From NCBI RefSeq assembly GCF_014646115.1, contig NZ_BMMV01000004.1, positions 1 to 64,000 on the forward strand: a DNA stretch of 64,000 nt, written 5' to 3'. This document shows, piece by piece, positions 54,375-62,821 of this stretch. Position 1 is the first letter of the stretch. Each line of letters begins with the position of its first letter. The position numbers were made by a program, and so were the translations under genes. Origin of the DNA: Streptomyces camponoticapitis (GTDB taxonomy: Bacteria; Actinomycetota; Actinomycetes; Streptomycetales; Streptomycetaceae). The notes beneath the pieces were generated by a model. The model was not told the DNA's origin. It did not search any database and worked only from the letters and a program-made list of their open reading frames with translations.

Positions 54375-54818
54375 ATGGCAGTCAAAGAAGCCTCGTCAAC
54401 AACAGCAATGTCCAACGGTCACCACCACCACGGTGACATCAAGGGAACGACGACGATCGCTGACTCGGTCGTCGCCTCGATAGCCGGTATCGCCACCCGT
54501 GACGCGTCCGGGGTCTACGCGATGGGCGGCAGTATGACCCGGACCCTGGGAGCCGCGCGGGACAAGATGGTCCGGTCCGACGACGCGACCCGCGGGGTGC
54601 AGGTCGAGGTAGGTGAGAAGCAGGCCGCGGTGGATGTCGACGTCGTGGTGGAGTACGGGTATCCGATCACCAGGACCACCGAGGAGATCCGGTCGGGCAT
54701 CGCCGACGCGGTCGAGACCATGACCGGCCTCGAGGTCGCCGAGGTGAACATCGACGTCCTCGACGTACACCTGCCGGATTCGGACGACGAGGGCGGCGGA
54801 TCGCCCCGCGCGCGGTGA
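54375..54818 (+). CDS. Asp23/Gls24-family envelope stress protein
   Basis: 147 residues. Residues 25-137: GTTTIADSVVASIAGIATRDASGVYAMGG...ARGVQVEVGEKQAAVDVDVVVEYGYPI...GLEVAEVNIDVLDVHLP is the Asp23 fold. An N-terminal His stretch (NGHHHHGD) and acidic tail. Homologues form filaments at the membrane of stressed cells. It converges with gvpK (15 bases between stops), perhaps by chance. A GGGTAC near 54294 resembles part of a sigma-B -10, without a clear -35. Confidence 0.9.
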   Translation: MAVKEASSTTAMSNGHHHHGDIKGTTTIADSVVASIAGIATRDASGVYAMGGSMTRTLGAARDKMVRSDDATRGVQVEVGEKQAAVDVDVVVEYGYPITRTTEEIRSGIADAVETMTGLEVAEVNIDVLDVHLPDSDDEGGGSPRAR

Positions 54819-54833
54819 GCGGGAGTCTCCGGC

Positions 54834-55217
54834 TCAACCGGAATCGCGGGGTAGCAGCGACCCGAGCGGGCCGAGGTCCAGATTCAGGTCCTCCATCGTG
54901 AGGTCGTAACGCTCACAGAGTTCCGCCATGCGGTCCTGGAGGATCATCAGCGTCATTCCGATGCGTTCCTCCTGGTCCTCGCGGAGATCGCCCTGGTCCA
55001 CCCGGTGCAGCGCGGTGCGCTCCATCAGCTGGCGCAGCAGTTCGACAATGGTGAGAACGAGCTTGATCAGGTCTCGTTCCACCGTGTCCGGATCCGTCTC
55101 CAGGCGCTGGGCGACTCCGCGTCCGGGGCGCGGCTCGTCCGGGCCTGTCGGTACGAGATCGAAGGCGCGGGCCGCCGCCTGCGCCACGTCCCTGAACTTG
55201 GTGTCGTCGTCAGCCAT
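54834..55217 (-). CDS. gvpK: Gas vesicle protein GvpK
   Basis: 127 residues: RDLIKLVLTIVELLRQLMERTALHRVDQGDLREDQEERIGMTLMILQDRMAELCERYDL is the GvpK signature, followed by DLNLDLGPLGSLL. Last gene of the ten-gene gas vesicle operon. Accessory role in assembly or in joining vesicles; structural detail unknown. Confidence 0.95.
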   Translation of the reverse strand: MADDDTKFRDVAQAAARAFDLVPTGPDEPRPGRGVAQRLETDPDTVERDLIKLVLTIVELLRQLMERTALHRVDQGDLREDQEERIGMTLMILQDRMAELCERYDLTMEDLNLDLGPLGSLLPRDSG

Positions 55218-55268
55218 GGTGTGCCTCCTTGTGCGTGCCGGGACGGCCCCCGGCGCACCCGGGCCCGC

Positions 55269-55553
55269 TCACCACGGCGCGGGCTCGTCGGGCGTGATGG
55301 AGCGGATGACCGCCCGCAGATTGATGTGCACCAGATCCACATCGGCGACGGACAGCACGAGATCGCCCGTGAGGACGGCGCCCCCGGTGAGGAGGCGGTC
55401 GAGGAGATCGATGAGCGCGACCTGGCGCCCCGCGAGGGATTCGATGGAGTCGTCACCGGAGTCGCGGGAGTCGCCGACCGGCGCGCCGGAATTCCTCGTA
55501 GGAGTCCCGGCGAACCCGACGCTCGGCAGCGCGGTGCTCAGCTCACCGTTCAC
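55269..55553 (-). CDS. gvpS: Gas vesicle protein GvpS (GvpA/J-like)
   Basis: 94 residues: SLAGRQVALIDLLDRLLTGGAVLTGDLVLSVADVDLVHINLRAVI is a GvpA-like core preceded by a poorly conserved N-terminal tail. GTG start overlaps the gvpL stop (GTGA). Probably a minor shell or cap protein. Confidence 0.9.
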   Translation of the reverse strand: MNGELSTALPSVGFAGTPTRNSGAPVGDSRDSGDDSIESLAGRQVALIDLLDRLLTGGAVLTGDLVLSVADVDLVHINLRAVIRSITPDEPAPW

Positions 55554-56374
55554 CGGGGACCCCCGTCCGTGCCTTCGCCTTCGGGTGCCTGTGGCGGTGT
55601 CGCGAAGGAGTACGGCGCCCAGGGGCCGGTGATCTCGACCCGTACGCCCGGCGTTCCCTCACCGAGCCCCGTCAGCGCGCCACGGAAGTCGGCGACGTGC
55701 GCGGCCGGCACCAGATACGCCTCGTTGGCGATGTTCTCGCCGGCCCCCTGGGCGAGATCGCCCTGCTGGGGGCGGTGCGCCACACGGCCGCCGACGAGGC
55801 CCGCCACGCGTACGGGGATCTCCGCGGCGATGGCTCCGGCGGCGGCGTAGGAGTCCCGGTGGCTGCGCCGCTGCGCGCGGCGCTGTCGCAGATAGGCCCG
55901 CCCGGGGCTCATCGCGGGCTCCTCCTCCGGTTCGGCCGTGACGACGGCCTCACGCGGGTCCGCGTAGACTTTCACGCCGAGTTCGACGTGGTCTTCGAGC
56001 CGGGAGAGAAGGTCACGGAACTCCTCCTCCCGCTCGGCCAGCATCGCCGTCACGCGCGCGTCGTCCAGATACACCGTCGCGAGCCGCATGGGCAGGACCG
56101 TCGCGCTCTCGTAGGCGGCCTCGACCACGGCGTGGTGCGTGCGGGCCAGCACTTCGAGCCGCGTCAGATCCTCCATCTGCGCTTTCAGACCGTCGGCGCC
56201 GAAGGAGTCGTTCGGAACCGACGAGACCAGCGCGACGAGCGCACCGGCGCGCACCGTCCGCAGCGGCCCGTCGCCGACACCGGTGCGACCGGGGAACGCC
56301 CCGTCGAGCGGTGTTCCCGCGCGGCCGACCGCGTAGACGTACACCATCGAGGACGTCCCGGCGTCGGAGGTCAT
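55550..56374 (-). CDS. gvpL: Gas vesicle protein GvpL (GvpL/F family)
   Basis: 274 residues: MVYVYAVGRAG start, LARTHHAVVEAAYESATVLPMRLATVYLDD and HVELGVKVYADP, the GvpL/F core, with GPWAPYSFA at the end. Assembly factor. ATGA overlap with gvpJ and GTGA with gvpS. Contains an RRAQRRSHRDSY insert. Confidence 0.95.
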   Translation of the reverse strand: MTSDAGTSSMVYVYAVGRAGTPLDGAFPGRTGVGDGPLRTVRAGALVALVSSVPNDSFGADGLKAQMEDLTRLEVLARTHHAVVEAAYESATVLPMRLATVYLDDARVTAMLAEREEEFRDLLSRLEDHVELGVKVYADPREAVVTAEPEEEPAMSPGRAYLRQRRAQRRSHRDSYAAAGAIAAEIPVRVAGLVGGRVAHRPQQGDLAQGAGENIANEAYLVPAAHVADFRGALTGLGEGTPGVRVEITGPWAPYSFATPPQAPEGEGTDGGPR

Positions 56375-56832
56375 CGCCCGCCCTCACTTTCCGGAGCTTC
56401 CGGAGCGCCTTCCGTAAGCGCGCCACCGGCCCCGGCACCCGCCCGCAACTCCGCGATCTCGGCCCGCAGTCGCTCGTTCTCCACCGCCAGCCGGTCCGCC
56501 GACGGATCGACGGCGCCGCCACCCGCGGACGCGCTCCCCGAACCGTTCACCTGCTGCGCGGGGCGGGCCCGGGAGGAGAGCGAGGGGTCGTGCTCCCACC
56601 AGTCGATGCCCATCTCCTTGGCCTTGTCCACGGACGCGACCAGCAGGCGCAGCTTGATCGTCAGCAGTTCGATGTCGAGCAGATTGATCTGGATATCGCC
56701 CGCGATGACAATTCCCTTGTCCAGGACGCGCTCAAGGATGTCGGCGAGATTGGCGGACGACGCTTGCGGGCCGGAGCCGTACGGGGACGCTCCCGACGAG
56801 GTCCCCATACGGCCGGCCAGTGAATCGGACAC
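56371..56832 (-). CDS. gvpJ: Gas vesicle protein GvpJ (GvpA/J family)
   Basis: 153 residues. GvpA-like core: NLADILERVLDKGIVIAGDIQINLLDIELLTIKLRLLVASVDKAKEMGIDWW. The C-terminal tail has a coiled-coil (AVENERLRAEIAELRAG). GTG start at 56832. GvpJ forms tips or caps of the vesicle in other bacteria. Confidence 0.95.
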   Translation of the reverse strand: MSDSLAGRMGTSSGASPYGSGPQASSANLADILERVLDKGIVIAGDIQINLLDIELLTIKLRLLVASVDKAKEMGIDWWEHDPSLSSRARPAQQVNGSGSASAGGGAVDPSADRLAVENERLRAEIAELRAGAGAGGALTEGAPEAPESEGGR

Positions 56833-56869
56833 GTGGAATCAGCCCTGTCTGTGCTGTCGGCGGCGCGGG

Positions 56870-58030
56870 TCAGCGACGCGCCGAGGCGGTACGGCGCCGG
56901 GAGGAACGCCGGGCCGGCTGCTCTTCCTCTTCCTCTTCTTCCTCGACCTCGTCGAGGGGCTCCTCTTCGTAACCGTCCTCGGCGCGGGGCTCGTCGGCGG
57001 GAGCTTCTTCGTCGTACTCGTCCCGCTCGTCCTCGGGGAGCTCTTCGTCCTCGGCGTACTCGGCGTCCGCGTCCGCGTCTGCCTCGGCCTCGGCCTCGGG
57101 GTCCTCCTCCAAGGAGCGGTCGTCCTCCGTCTCCTCGGAGGCCGTGGGCTCCTCGTCGGACTCGGCGGACTCCTCCTCGGCGCGGGCCTCTTCCTCCTCG
57201 ACCGCCTCGTCGTGCTCCAGCACGACCTCGCCGTCGCGGATCTCGCCGCGCCAGCCGTCGGTGGCCTCGCCGCGCATCATGATGAACTTGCGGTAGAGCT
57301 TGAGGTCGAGCCGGGCGCGGCGGCCCTGGGCACGCCAGATATTGCCGGTCTTCTCGAACAGCCCCTTGGGGAAGTACTCAAGAACCAGCAGCACCCGCGT
57401 CAGATTGTCCGTGATGGCGTGGAATGTCACCACGCCCTTCACGGTGCCCTTGGCGCCCTCGGTGGTCCAGGTGATCCGCTCGTCCGGCACCTGCTCGGTG
57501 ACGTTCGCCTTCCAGCTGCGCGTGGACTTGGCGACCTTCACCTTCCAGTTGCTGCTGGTGTCGTCGGCCTTCTCGACACTGACGACGCCCTTCGCGAAGG
57601 TGCTGAACTCCTGGAACTGGGTCCACTGGTCGTACGCCTCGCGTACGGGCACGCCGACGTCGATGTCCTCGGTGATGGTGACGCTCTTCGACTTGCCGCC
57701 ACCGCCCTTGCGTCCCTTGCCGAACAGACCCTTCACCTTCTCCTTGATGGTGTCCTTCAGATGCGACGTCCCGGCGGCCATGGCGGCCTGCGCCGGTGAC
57801 TTGCCCTCGCCGAGAGCCTGTCCGCCCTTGGCGAGGCTCTTCACGGCACCGCCCGGACCGCCCTTGCCGTCGGCCAGTTTGCCGACACCCTCACCGAGCC
57901 GGTGCCCGAGACTGGTGACGGCGTGCTCGGCGCGTGCCCGGAGGTAGTTCTGCAGTTCTTCCTTGAGACGGTCGGTGGCGGGGCTCTTCGCCACGTCGTC
58001 CTTGAGCTTGCCGAAGGCGGTGTCAGCCAT
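56870..58030 (-). CDS. gvpZ: GvpZ, SRPBCC-domain gas vesicle cluster protein
   Basis: 386 residues. N-terminal helical region, then SRPBCC domain at ~115-265 (VTITEDIDVGVPVREAYDQWTQFQEFSTFAKGVVSVEK), then a very long Glu/Asp-rich tail (repeats of EEE, DADAD, DEPRAEDGYEE) and a basic end (RRSSRRRTASARR). The SRPBCC family binds lipids. Start placed at ATG 58030; an upstream ATG at 58048 also overlaps gvpY. 8-base overlap with gvpY stop. The tail is coded by imperfect GAG/GAC repeats. Confidence 0.9.
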   Translation of the reverse strand: MADTAFGKLKDDVAKSPATDRLKEELQNYLRARAEHAVTSLGHRLGEGVGKLADGKGGPGGAVKSLAKGGQALGEGKSPAQAAMAAGTSHLKDTIKEKVKGLFGKGRKGGGGKSKSVTITEDIDVGVPVREAYDQWTQFQEFSTFAKGVVSVEKADDTSSNWKVKVAKSTRSWKANVTEQVPDERITWTTEGAKGTVKGVVTFHAITDNLTRVLLVLEYFPKGLFEKTGNIWRAQGRRARLDLKLYRKFIMMRGEATDGWRGEIRDGEVVLEHDEAVEEEEARAEEESAESDEEPTASEETEDDRSLEEDPEAEAEADADADAEYAEDEELPEDERDEYDEEAPADEPRAEDGYEEEPLDEVEEEEEEEEQPARRSSRRRTASARR

Positions 58031-58619
58031 TGTCGCCACCCCGCTCACTCCGGCGGGCGGACGAGGTGGTCTTGCGCGCTCCCGAGGCCGTCTTCTTGCG
58101 GGCGCCGCCCGAGGCGGTCCTGCGGGCGCCGGACGTGGCCTTGGACGCGGAGCGACCGGCCGACTTGGCGGGCGCCTTCGCCGCGGTCTTACGGCGCGGG
58201 GCCGGCTTCTCGTCCGGTTCCGAGTCGCGCTCGTGATCTTCCTGATCGCGGTCCTCGGGGTCGCTGTCCTCGGGCTCGCTGTCCTCGGGCTCGTCGTCCT
58301 CCCGCTCCTCGGCGGCTTCTTCCTTGCCGTCGAGTTCGAGAGTCCGCCGGTGCAGCGAGTCGGCGAGGCCCGACGCCCGCTGGGTCAGGGCGTTGGTGGC
58401 CGCTGTCTTCGTGGCGCCCACCAACTCCTTGCGGACCTGGTCGTTCAGGGTGCCGAGAACCGGGGAATTACTCACCAGCTTGCCGAGCTGCTTCGGGTCG
58501 AAGCTCAGCTTCTTGCCGGCCAGGAACATTCCGAAGCCGATCGCCAGTTTGGCTTTCTTCGTACGTCCCAGCAGGTATCCGCCCACAAGGGCGACACCTA
58601 TCTTCGCATTGCCTGTCAT
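58023..58619 (-). CDS. gvpY: GvpY, small gas vesicle cluster protein with basic tail
   Basis: 198 residues. N-terminal half hydrophobic/amphipathic (NAKIGVALVGGYLLGRTKKAKLAIGFGMFLAGKKL), then acidic run EEREDDEPEDSEPEDSDPED and an alanine/lysine-rich tail (KTAAKAPAKSAGRSASK...). The two oppositely charged tails of gvpY and gvpZ may pair. Function unknown; assigned by gene order. Confidence 0.85.
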   Translation of the reverse strand: MTGNAKIGVALVGGYLLGRTKKAKLAIGFGMFLAGKKLSFDPKQLGKLVSNSPVLGTLNDQVRKELVGATKTAATNALTQRASGLADSLHRRTLELDGKEEAAEEREDDEPEDSEPEDSDPEDRDQEDHERDSEPDEKPAPRRKTAAKAPAKSAGRSASKATSGARRTASGGARKKTASGARKTTSSARRSERGGDNG

Positions 58620-58645
58620 CTCTGGTACACCTCAATCTCCCGTGC

Positions 58646-58903
58646 TCAGGAGTTGTTCCGTAGTCGCTTCTGGTAGGACTCGCACTCTTCGAGGCGGTCC
58701 AGCAGTTCGTCCTCGCGCCGGTCGAATTCCTCTTCGTCGATGGAACCGCTCAGCAGTTCCTTCTCCAGCGCGGCCAGTTGCCCGCGTACGGGCTCCGGGT
58801 CGTAATGCTCACGCTCGGCGGCGAGTACGACCTGATCGAGTACCCAAGCCGTGCCCCGGACCGGGGCGAGCGGAAAGGTGAGGATGTTCGTAATGAGGCC
58901 CAT
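58646..58903 (-). CDS. gvpG: Gas vesicle protein GvpG
   Basis: 85 residues: MGLITNILTFPLAPVRGTAWVLDQVVLAAEREHYDPEPVRGQLAALEKELLSGSIDEEEFDRREDELLDRL, the short helical GvpG family. 26 bases ahead of gvpY. Assembly or targeting role. Confidence 0.95.
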   Translation of the reverse strand: MGLITNILTFPLAPVRGTAWVLDQVVLAAEREHYDPEPVRGQLAALEKELLSGSIDEEEFDRREDELLDRLEECESYQKRLRNNS

Positions 58904-58960
58904 CGCGACTCCTCGGGTCCGCGTCGGCGTCGTCCGCCGGCGTCCGCGCCGGCGGTGACG

Positions 58961-59674
58961 TCAGACGAAGCTGTAGGGCGGCAGGGGACCGTTGAGTGTG
59001 AACTCGTAGTCGTCGCCCCGCCGTTCGGCCTCCTCGTACACCGCCTGCGAGAATGCCGCGGCCTCGTCGCGCTTCACGAGGAAGGAGACATTGAGGAAGT
59101 GCGCCTTGGTGGGCTCGCCCGCCGACACGCGCTCCGCCTCGGCGGTCAGCACGGAGGTGATCTCATTTCCCACGGTGCCCTGCCGCACCTGGATCTCTTG
59201 TGAGACGAGTTCACCGAGAGCCATCTTCTCTTTCTGGGCCCCGGGGTTCTGCCTGGTGAATTCACTGAGCCGCCGCACGTCCCCCGACGCGGAGAGTATT
59301 TCCCGCAGCAGGCTCTCCTCGGGGCGTGAGACCTTCAGGTTGTACTCCAGCCGCCCGTCGAGCTCGCCGAGGCGGGCGGTGTAGCTCTCCCGCTCCTGCT
59401 CCAGGGCGGCCAGCACCTGGTCGTCGTCGGGACCGACGAGGCCGAACCGCATCGGCAGCGCGGCACCCTCGGCCATCAGCCGCTCCAGGACGCTCTGGTG
59501 GGCGACCAGGTCGCGGCGCTTGGCCCGCAGGTCGGACGGTGTGTCGCTGACGACGGCGCCGAGATCCCCGGTCCTGACGGTCCGCAGGTCGGACGGCGGG
59601 TCCCCGACGCCCTTGAGCCCGTCGAGCCGCAGCGGGTGATCGGCCCCGGTGATGGCGTAGATGTAGGTGGGCAT
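58961..59674 (-). CDS. gvpF: Gas vesicle protein GvpF (GvpL/F family)
   Basis: 237 residues: MPTYIYAITGADHPL..., RRDLVAHQSVLERLMAEGAALPMRFGLVGPDDDQVLAAL..., LEYNLKVSRPEESLL and NGPLPPYSFV at the end. Longer and distinct from GvpL above. Located three bases after gvpA stop. Confidence 0.95.
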   Translation of the reverse strand: MPTYIYAITGADHPLRLDGLKGVGDPPSDLRTVRTGDLGAVVSDTPSDLRAKRRDLVAHQSVLERLMAEGAALPMRFGLVGPDDDQVLAALEQERESYTARLGELDGRLEYNLKVSRPEESLLREILSASGDVRRLSEFTRQNPGAQKEKMALGELVSQEIQVRQGTVGNEITSVLTAEAERVSAGEPTKAHFLNVSFLVKRDEAAAFSQAVYEEAERRGDDYEFTLNGPLPPYSFV

Positions 59675-59677
59675 GGG

Positions 59678-60142
59678 CTACTCCTCCCGGCGCTGGGTGC
59701 TGCGGCGGCTGCTGGAAGCGGTGGACTTACGGGCCGGACGGCGCTCCTTCTCCTTCTCCTCGGAGTCGTCGTCGGCGCTGTCGCGTCCGCTCTTGAGGGA
59801 GTCGCTGAAGGCTTCGACCGCGCCCGTCAGTGCTCCTTTCGACTTGCCCTTGGCGCCGCTCTCCACCGTGTCGCCGACGATGTCGGTGAGCTGGGTGGGC
59901 GCCTTGCGGCCCGATTCGAGGTCCAGACGGTTGCACGCCTCGGCGAATCGAAGATAGGTGTCGACACTCGCGACGACGACCCTTACATCGATCTTGAGTA
60001 TCTCGATTCCGACGATGGACACGCGGACGAAGGCATCGATGACGAGCCCCCTGTCGAGAATGAGCTCAAGAACGTCGTAGAGGTTTCCTGATCCACTTCC
60101 GCCCGAGCTGTTCGAAGCATTGCTCTGCTGTACGAGACTCAT
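59678..60142 (-). CDS. gvpA: Gas vesicle shell protein GvpA
   Basis: 154 residues. The GvpA core is 20-70: [50 protein letters not shown]. The usual GvpA is about 70 residues; here a long Lys/Ser/Glu-rich tail (residues 80-154) is added. Forms the vesicle ribs. In Streptomyces gas vesicles have not been seen by microscopy, so these tails may change function. Confidence 0.95.
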   Translation of the reverse strand: MSLVQQSNASNSSGGSGSGNLYDVLELILDRGLVIDAFVRVSIVGIEILKIDVRVVVASVDTYLRFAEACNRLDLESGRKAPTQLTDIVGDTVESGAKGKSKGALTGAVEAFSDSLKSGRDSADDDSEEKEKERRPARKSTASSSRRSTQRREE

Positions 60143-60207
60143 GGTCGGCCTTCCTTCCGATGAGTTGTGTCATTCGGTCCGGATCGAACGCGAAAGGGTG
60201 GCGCGAC

Positions 60208-60522
60208 TCAGTGGTCGACCTGCCCTCGCGAGTACCGGCGAATTCGTTCGTAGCCGAGGAGTTGGCCCTGACCGTCGAGGGAAACACGATAGGAAGCCAT
60301 CACACTCGTGGTGTCCGGGATCTTCTCGATCTCGACGACCTCCACGTCGGCGGTCCAGCCGTCGTCCGTGGCCTTCAGCGAGGAAACGGAACTGGGCTCG
60401 CACTGGAGCAGCCCGGCAAGTTGACCGGCGGCCTTTCGCATGGCCGTGGCGACATCGATACGTTCCTGGCCGCCCCCGGCGCTGTTGCCGTTCTTGCTGT
60501 CGGTGCTCTCAGTCGTCGCCAT
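60208..60522 (-). CDS. gvpO: Gas vesicle protein GvpO
   Basis: 104 residues: AGGGQERIDVATAMRKAAGQLAGLLQCEPSSVSSLKATDDGWTADVEVVEIEKIPDTTSVMASYRVSLDGQGQLLGYERIRRYSRGQ. Start ATG 60522 with CGGAG; an upstream ATG at 60579 is possible. First gene of the ten-gene operon; its promoter is in 60523-60759. No clear -10/-35 seen. Confidence 0.93.
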   Translation of the reverse strand: MATTESTDSKNGNSAGGGQERIDVATAMRKAAGQLAGLLQCEPSSVSSLKATDDGWTADVEVVEIEKIPDTTSVMASYRVSLDGQGQLLGYERIRRYSRGQVDH

Positions 60523-60759
60523 GTTCTCCGCCCGTCGTGGGTCGTCCGGGACTCCCTGTCGGAGTCGTCGGTCAGCCATTCATCCCTGGCTTCAACTGCG
60601 AGTGCCCCTGGGATCCGAACGTATGCATGACCTGAAATGCCCGGTCCCCACCGATTGATCGACCGGGGAGCGCGTGGCGAGGCGGATCGGCTGGTCTCCG
60701 CGATCGTGCCGACCAGGCCAGGCCGGGGCGGGGCGGGCGGGGGCCGGTCCCGCACGCAC

Positions 60760-60791
60760 CTCGGCCCCGTCCCGGGCGGGACGGGGCCGAG
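60760..60791. terminator. Strong hairpin between dioxygenase and gvpO genes
   Basis: CTCGGCCCCGTCCC (60760-60773) and GGGACGGGGCCGAG (60778-60791), perfect 14-base arms with a GGGC loop. It lies just after the dioxygenase stop (minus strand, 60847) and before gvpO (start 60522), so it ends the dioxygenase transcript. Confidence 0.8.
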
Positions 60792-60846
60792 GCTGCTGAC
60801 GAGGACATCCAGGCGTCCGGAGCGGGTATACGACCCCGTGAGAGAT

Positions 60847-61539
60847 TCACTCCACCTGGACCGCGGGGTTCCTGCAGAGCCAGCCGTTGACGGCGAAGCG
60901 GCTGTCCGCGTGCTCCCCACTGGGACAGCTCACCCTTCTCACCTCGTGCAACGCGGACGGGGCGAAGAAGATGACGCTGTTGTGCTCGGCGGGGTAGTCC
61001 CGGTAGGTGCACTCCTTCGGGTCCAGGGTTCCGTCCATGCTCAGGGGCGCGGCCGTGTCGTACATCCGCAGGGCCCCGCCGCTGAAAGCCACCGGGGTCC
61101 GGTGCATGTAGTAGACGAAGGTCACCACACGGTTGGCGGCCAGCAGGCCCTTGGCCGCCTCATGACCGCTGACGTCCTGGTGCGGCTGGTAGAAGTCGCC
61201 GTCGTTGTGGATGTTCAGGGCGAAGGCGGGCTCGGTACCCTCGCAGGAGATTCCCAGCGCCCGCTCGACCGGGCCGCGGACCCTGTTGATGGCGTCGGTC
61301 AGTTCCCCGGCTTCGAAGCCGACATGGCTGAGGGCACGGCGCGTACGGGTGTCCACCTGATTGCCCCGTACACGTGAGGGATACAGGTCTTCCTGAGGGG
61401 CCTGGATCGCACGGCTCAGCAGGAGCTCCGCGGTCTCTTCCGCCAGGAAATGGGAGATACGACAGACCTTCGTCGACAGTTGCCAGGTCGCGTTCTCACC
61501 CGGTGACGGCCGCATGGGAAGGTCGACCGCTTCAGTCAT
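60847..61539 (-). CDS. 2OG-Fe(II) dioxygenase (prolyl-hydroxylase-like)
   Basis: 230 residues. The facial triad His120-x-Asp122 ... His198 is present (QPHQDV, SALHEV) with Arg214 (SRFAVNGW) for 2-oxoglutarate, in the P4Hc/Ofd fold (NNDGDF..., ALRMYD, YPAEHNSVIFFAP). It hydroxylates a side chain of a protein or small molecule. Start at ATG 61539 with AGGGGAAT. Divergent to the LxmK-like gene with a 175-base shared promoter containing direct repeats. It probably modifies the lanthipeptide (inference). Confidence 0.88.
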   Translation of the reverse strand: MTEAVDLPMRPSPGENATWQLSTKVCRISHFLAEETAELLLSRAIQAPQEDLYPSRVRGNQVDTRTRRALSHVGFEAGELTDAINRVRGPVERALGISCEGTEPAFALNIHNDGDFYQPHQDVSGHEAAKGLLAANRVVTFVYYMHRTPVAFSGGALRMYDTAAPLSMDGTLDPKECTYRDYPAEHNSVIFFAPSALHEVRRVSCPSGEHADSRFAVNGWLCRNPAVQVE

Positions 61540-61629
61540 TTCGATTCCCCTCATTCGCCCCGCAATTGAGGCAGCGACGATAACCGTGTTGCGAGAGAGC
61601 GTCAATCACGCTCCTCCCTGCCGTTCCTT

Positions 61630-61691
61630 CGTATGTGATTCGTACCCGGCGTGCGGAATCACGACGTGTCCGCCGCGTATGTGCTTCGTAC
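61630..61691. promoter_or_regulatory. Direct repeats in the dioxygenase/LxmK-like promoter
   Basis: CGTATGTGATTCGTAC (61630-61645) and CGTATGTGCTTCGTAC (61676-61691), 15 of 16 identical, 46 bases apart. Between them is GTGATTC...GAATCAC (inverted). Candidate binding sites for a pathway regulator. GACACT at 61703-61708 and 7 bases before the ATG at 61715 suggest leaderless transcription of the kinase gene. Confidence 0.55.
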
Positions 61692-61714
61692 GAACGGCAG
61701 CGACACTGATCCCC

Positions 61715-62821
61715 ATGCATTCGTCGAGCGGCGCACGAATCCCCGGTCTCGCCCCGGTCAACTCGCTTCTCTCACGCCTGGATCTGGGGGAACTCCTGCC
61801 GGAGACGGTGGTCAGCCATTCCGGACGTCATCGCAAGTGCTCGGGCTTCACCACTGCGGGTCGCGGAATCTTCGTCAAGCAGCTGAACGCGGCGCCGGGG
61901 CAGCGGGCGCCCGGTCTCGAAAGGGCCAAGCAATTCGAGGAGATCGGGATTCCGGGACTCCGCACGCCGAAACTCATCGGATCGGACGAGGAGAACAATC
62001 TCCTTGTCTTCGATCTCGTGCGGGACGCGAAGCCCGCCCACGACTTGGCACGTGAGTCGGGCTTCGGGCCTGAACTCGCCCGCCACGTCGGTGAGGTGAT
62101 CGGCCGGCTCCATGAAACGCCGCTGTCCGAAGGTGTTTCCGTCGACACCTCTCCGCCGCCGTATCCGCCACTGGACTCCCTGGACGGCCTGTCCCTCGGA
62201 CAGTTCCAGGCCTCCAGTGCCGCCGTCCTCCAGGGCTGGCGTCTCCTCCAGCAGGACCAGCCGGTCGTGGACGCGGTTCGGGCGCTGCGCCAGGGGGAGG
62301 AGGCCGCGCCGAGAGTGCCGTCGCACTGCGACTTCCGGCTCGATCAGATCCTGGTGTCCGAACAGGGCACCCACATCGTCGACTGGGAGGAGTTCCGCCT
62401 CGGGGACCCGGCCCGCGACGTGGGGATGTTCGTCGGGGAGTGGCTGTATCTGGCCGCGGACCGGGCGGCCCGCGTTCTGCACACCGGCGACGCCGGCCTG
62501 CCGAGGTCGGCGACCGGTGCGACGCGTGAGGAGATCTCGGCGCAGACCGTGGTCGAGCTGCGGACCGTGCAACCCACCGTCAAGGCGTTCTGGGACGGCT
62601 ACACGTCGGTGCGCGACACACCGGATCCCGATCTGCCGCGCCGCGCGATCTCGTACGCCGGCTGGCATCTGTACGACCGGATGTTCAACGTCGTGGCCCG
62701 GATGGCGCTCCTCAGCGCGACCCAGTACGTGGCCAACGGGATGGGCCGCAGGGCTCTGCTGGCCCCCGGTGACCTCGCCCGGCTTCTGGAGATGGGAGTG
62801 CTCGATGCCCGCAGCAACTGA
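61715..62821 (+). CDS. LxmK-like kinase (class V lanthipeptide dehydratase component)
   Basis: 368 residues. APH-like fold: HCDFRLDQILV catalytic loop and VDWEEFRLGDPARDVGMFVGEWL, with C-terminal extension (ALLSATQYVANGMGRRALLAPGDLARLLEMG). Its stop overlaps the next gene, a HopA1-type lyase; the pair kinase plus HopA1 is the signature of class V lanthipeptide synthetases (lexapeptide, cacaoidin). It would phosphorylate Ser/Thr in a precursor before elimination. The precursor gene is not visible in the window. Confidence 0.72.
   Translation: MHSSSGARIPGLAPVNSLLSRLDLGELLPETVVSHSGRHRKCSGFTTAGRGIFVKQLNAAPGQRAPGLERAKQFEEIGIPGLRTPKLIGSDEENNLLVFDLVRDAKPAHDLARESGFGPELARHVGEVIGRLHETPLSEGVSVDTSPPPYPPLDSLDGLSLGQFQASSAAVLQGWRLLQQDQPVVDAVRALRQGEEAAPRVPSHCDFRLDQILVSEQGTHIVDWEEFRLGDPARDVGMFVGEWLYLAADRAARVLHTGDAGLPRSATGATREEISAQTVVELRTVQPTVKAFWDGYTSVRDTPDPDLPRRAISYAGWHLYDRMFNVVARMALLSATQYVANGMGRRALLAPGDLARLLEMGVLDARSN

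Noticed and set aside
61514..61714. Cys-rich stretch upstream of the LxmK-like start as a lanthipeptide precursor
   Set aside because: It is only the upstream extension of the kinase frame; no start with ribosome site, no leader-core layout, and it covers promoter repeats.
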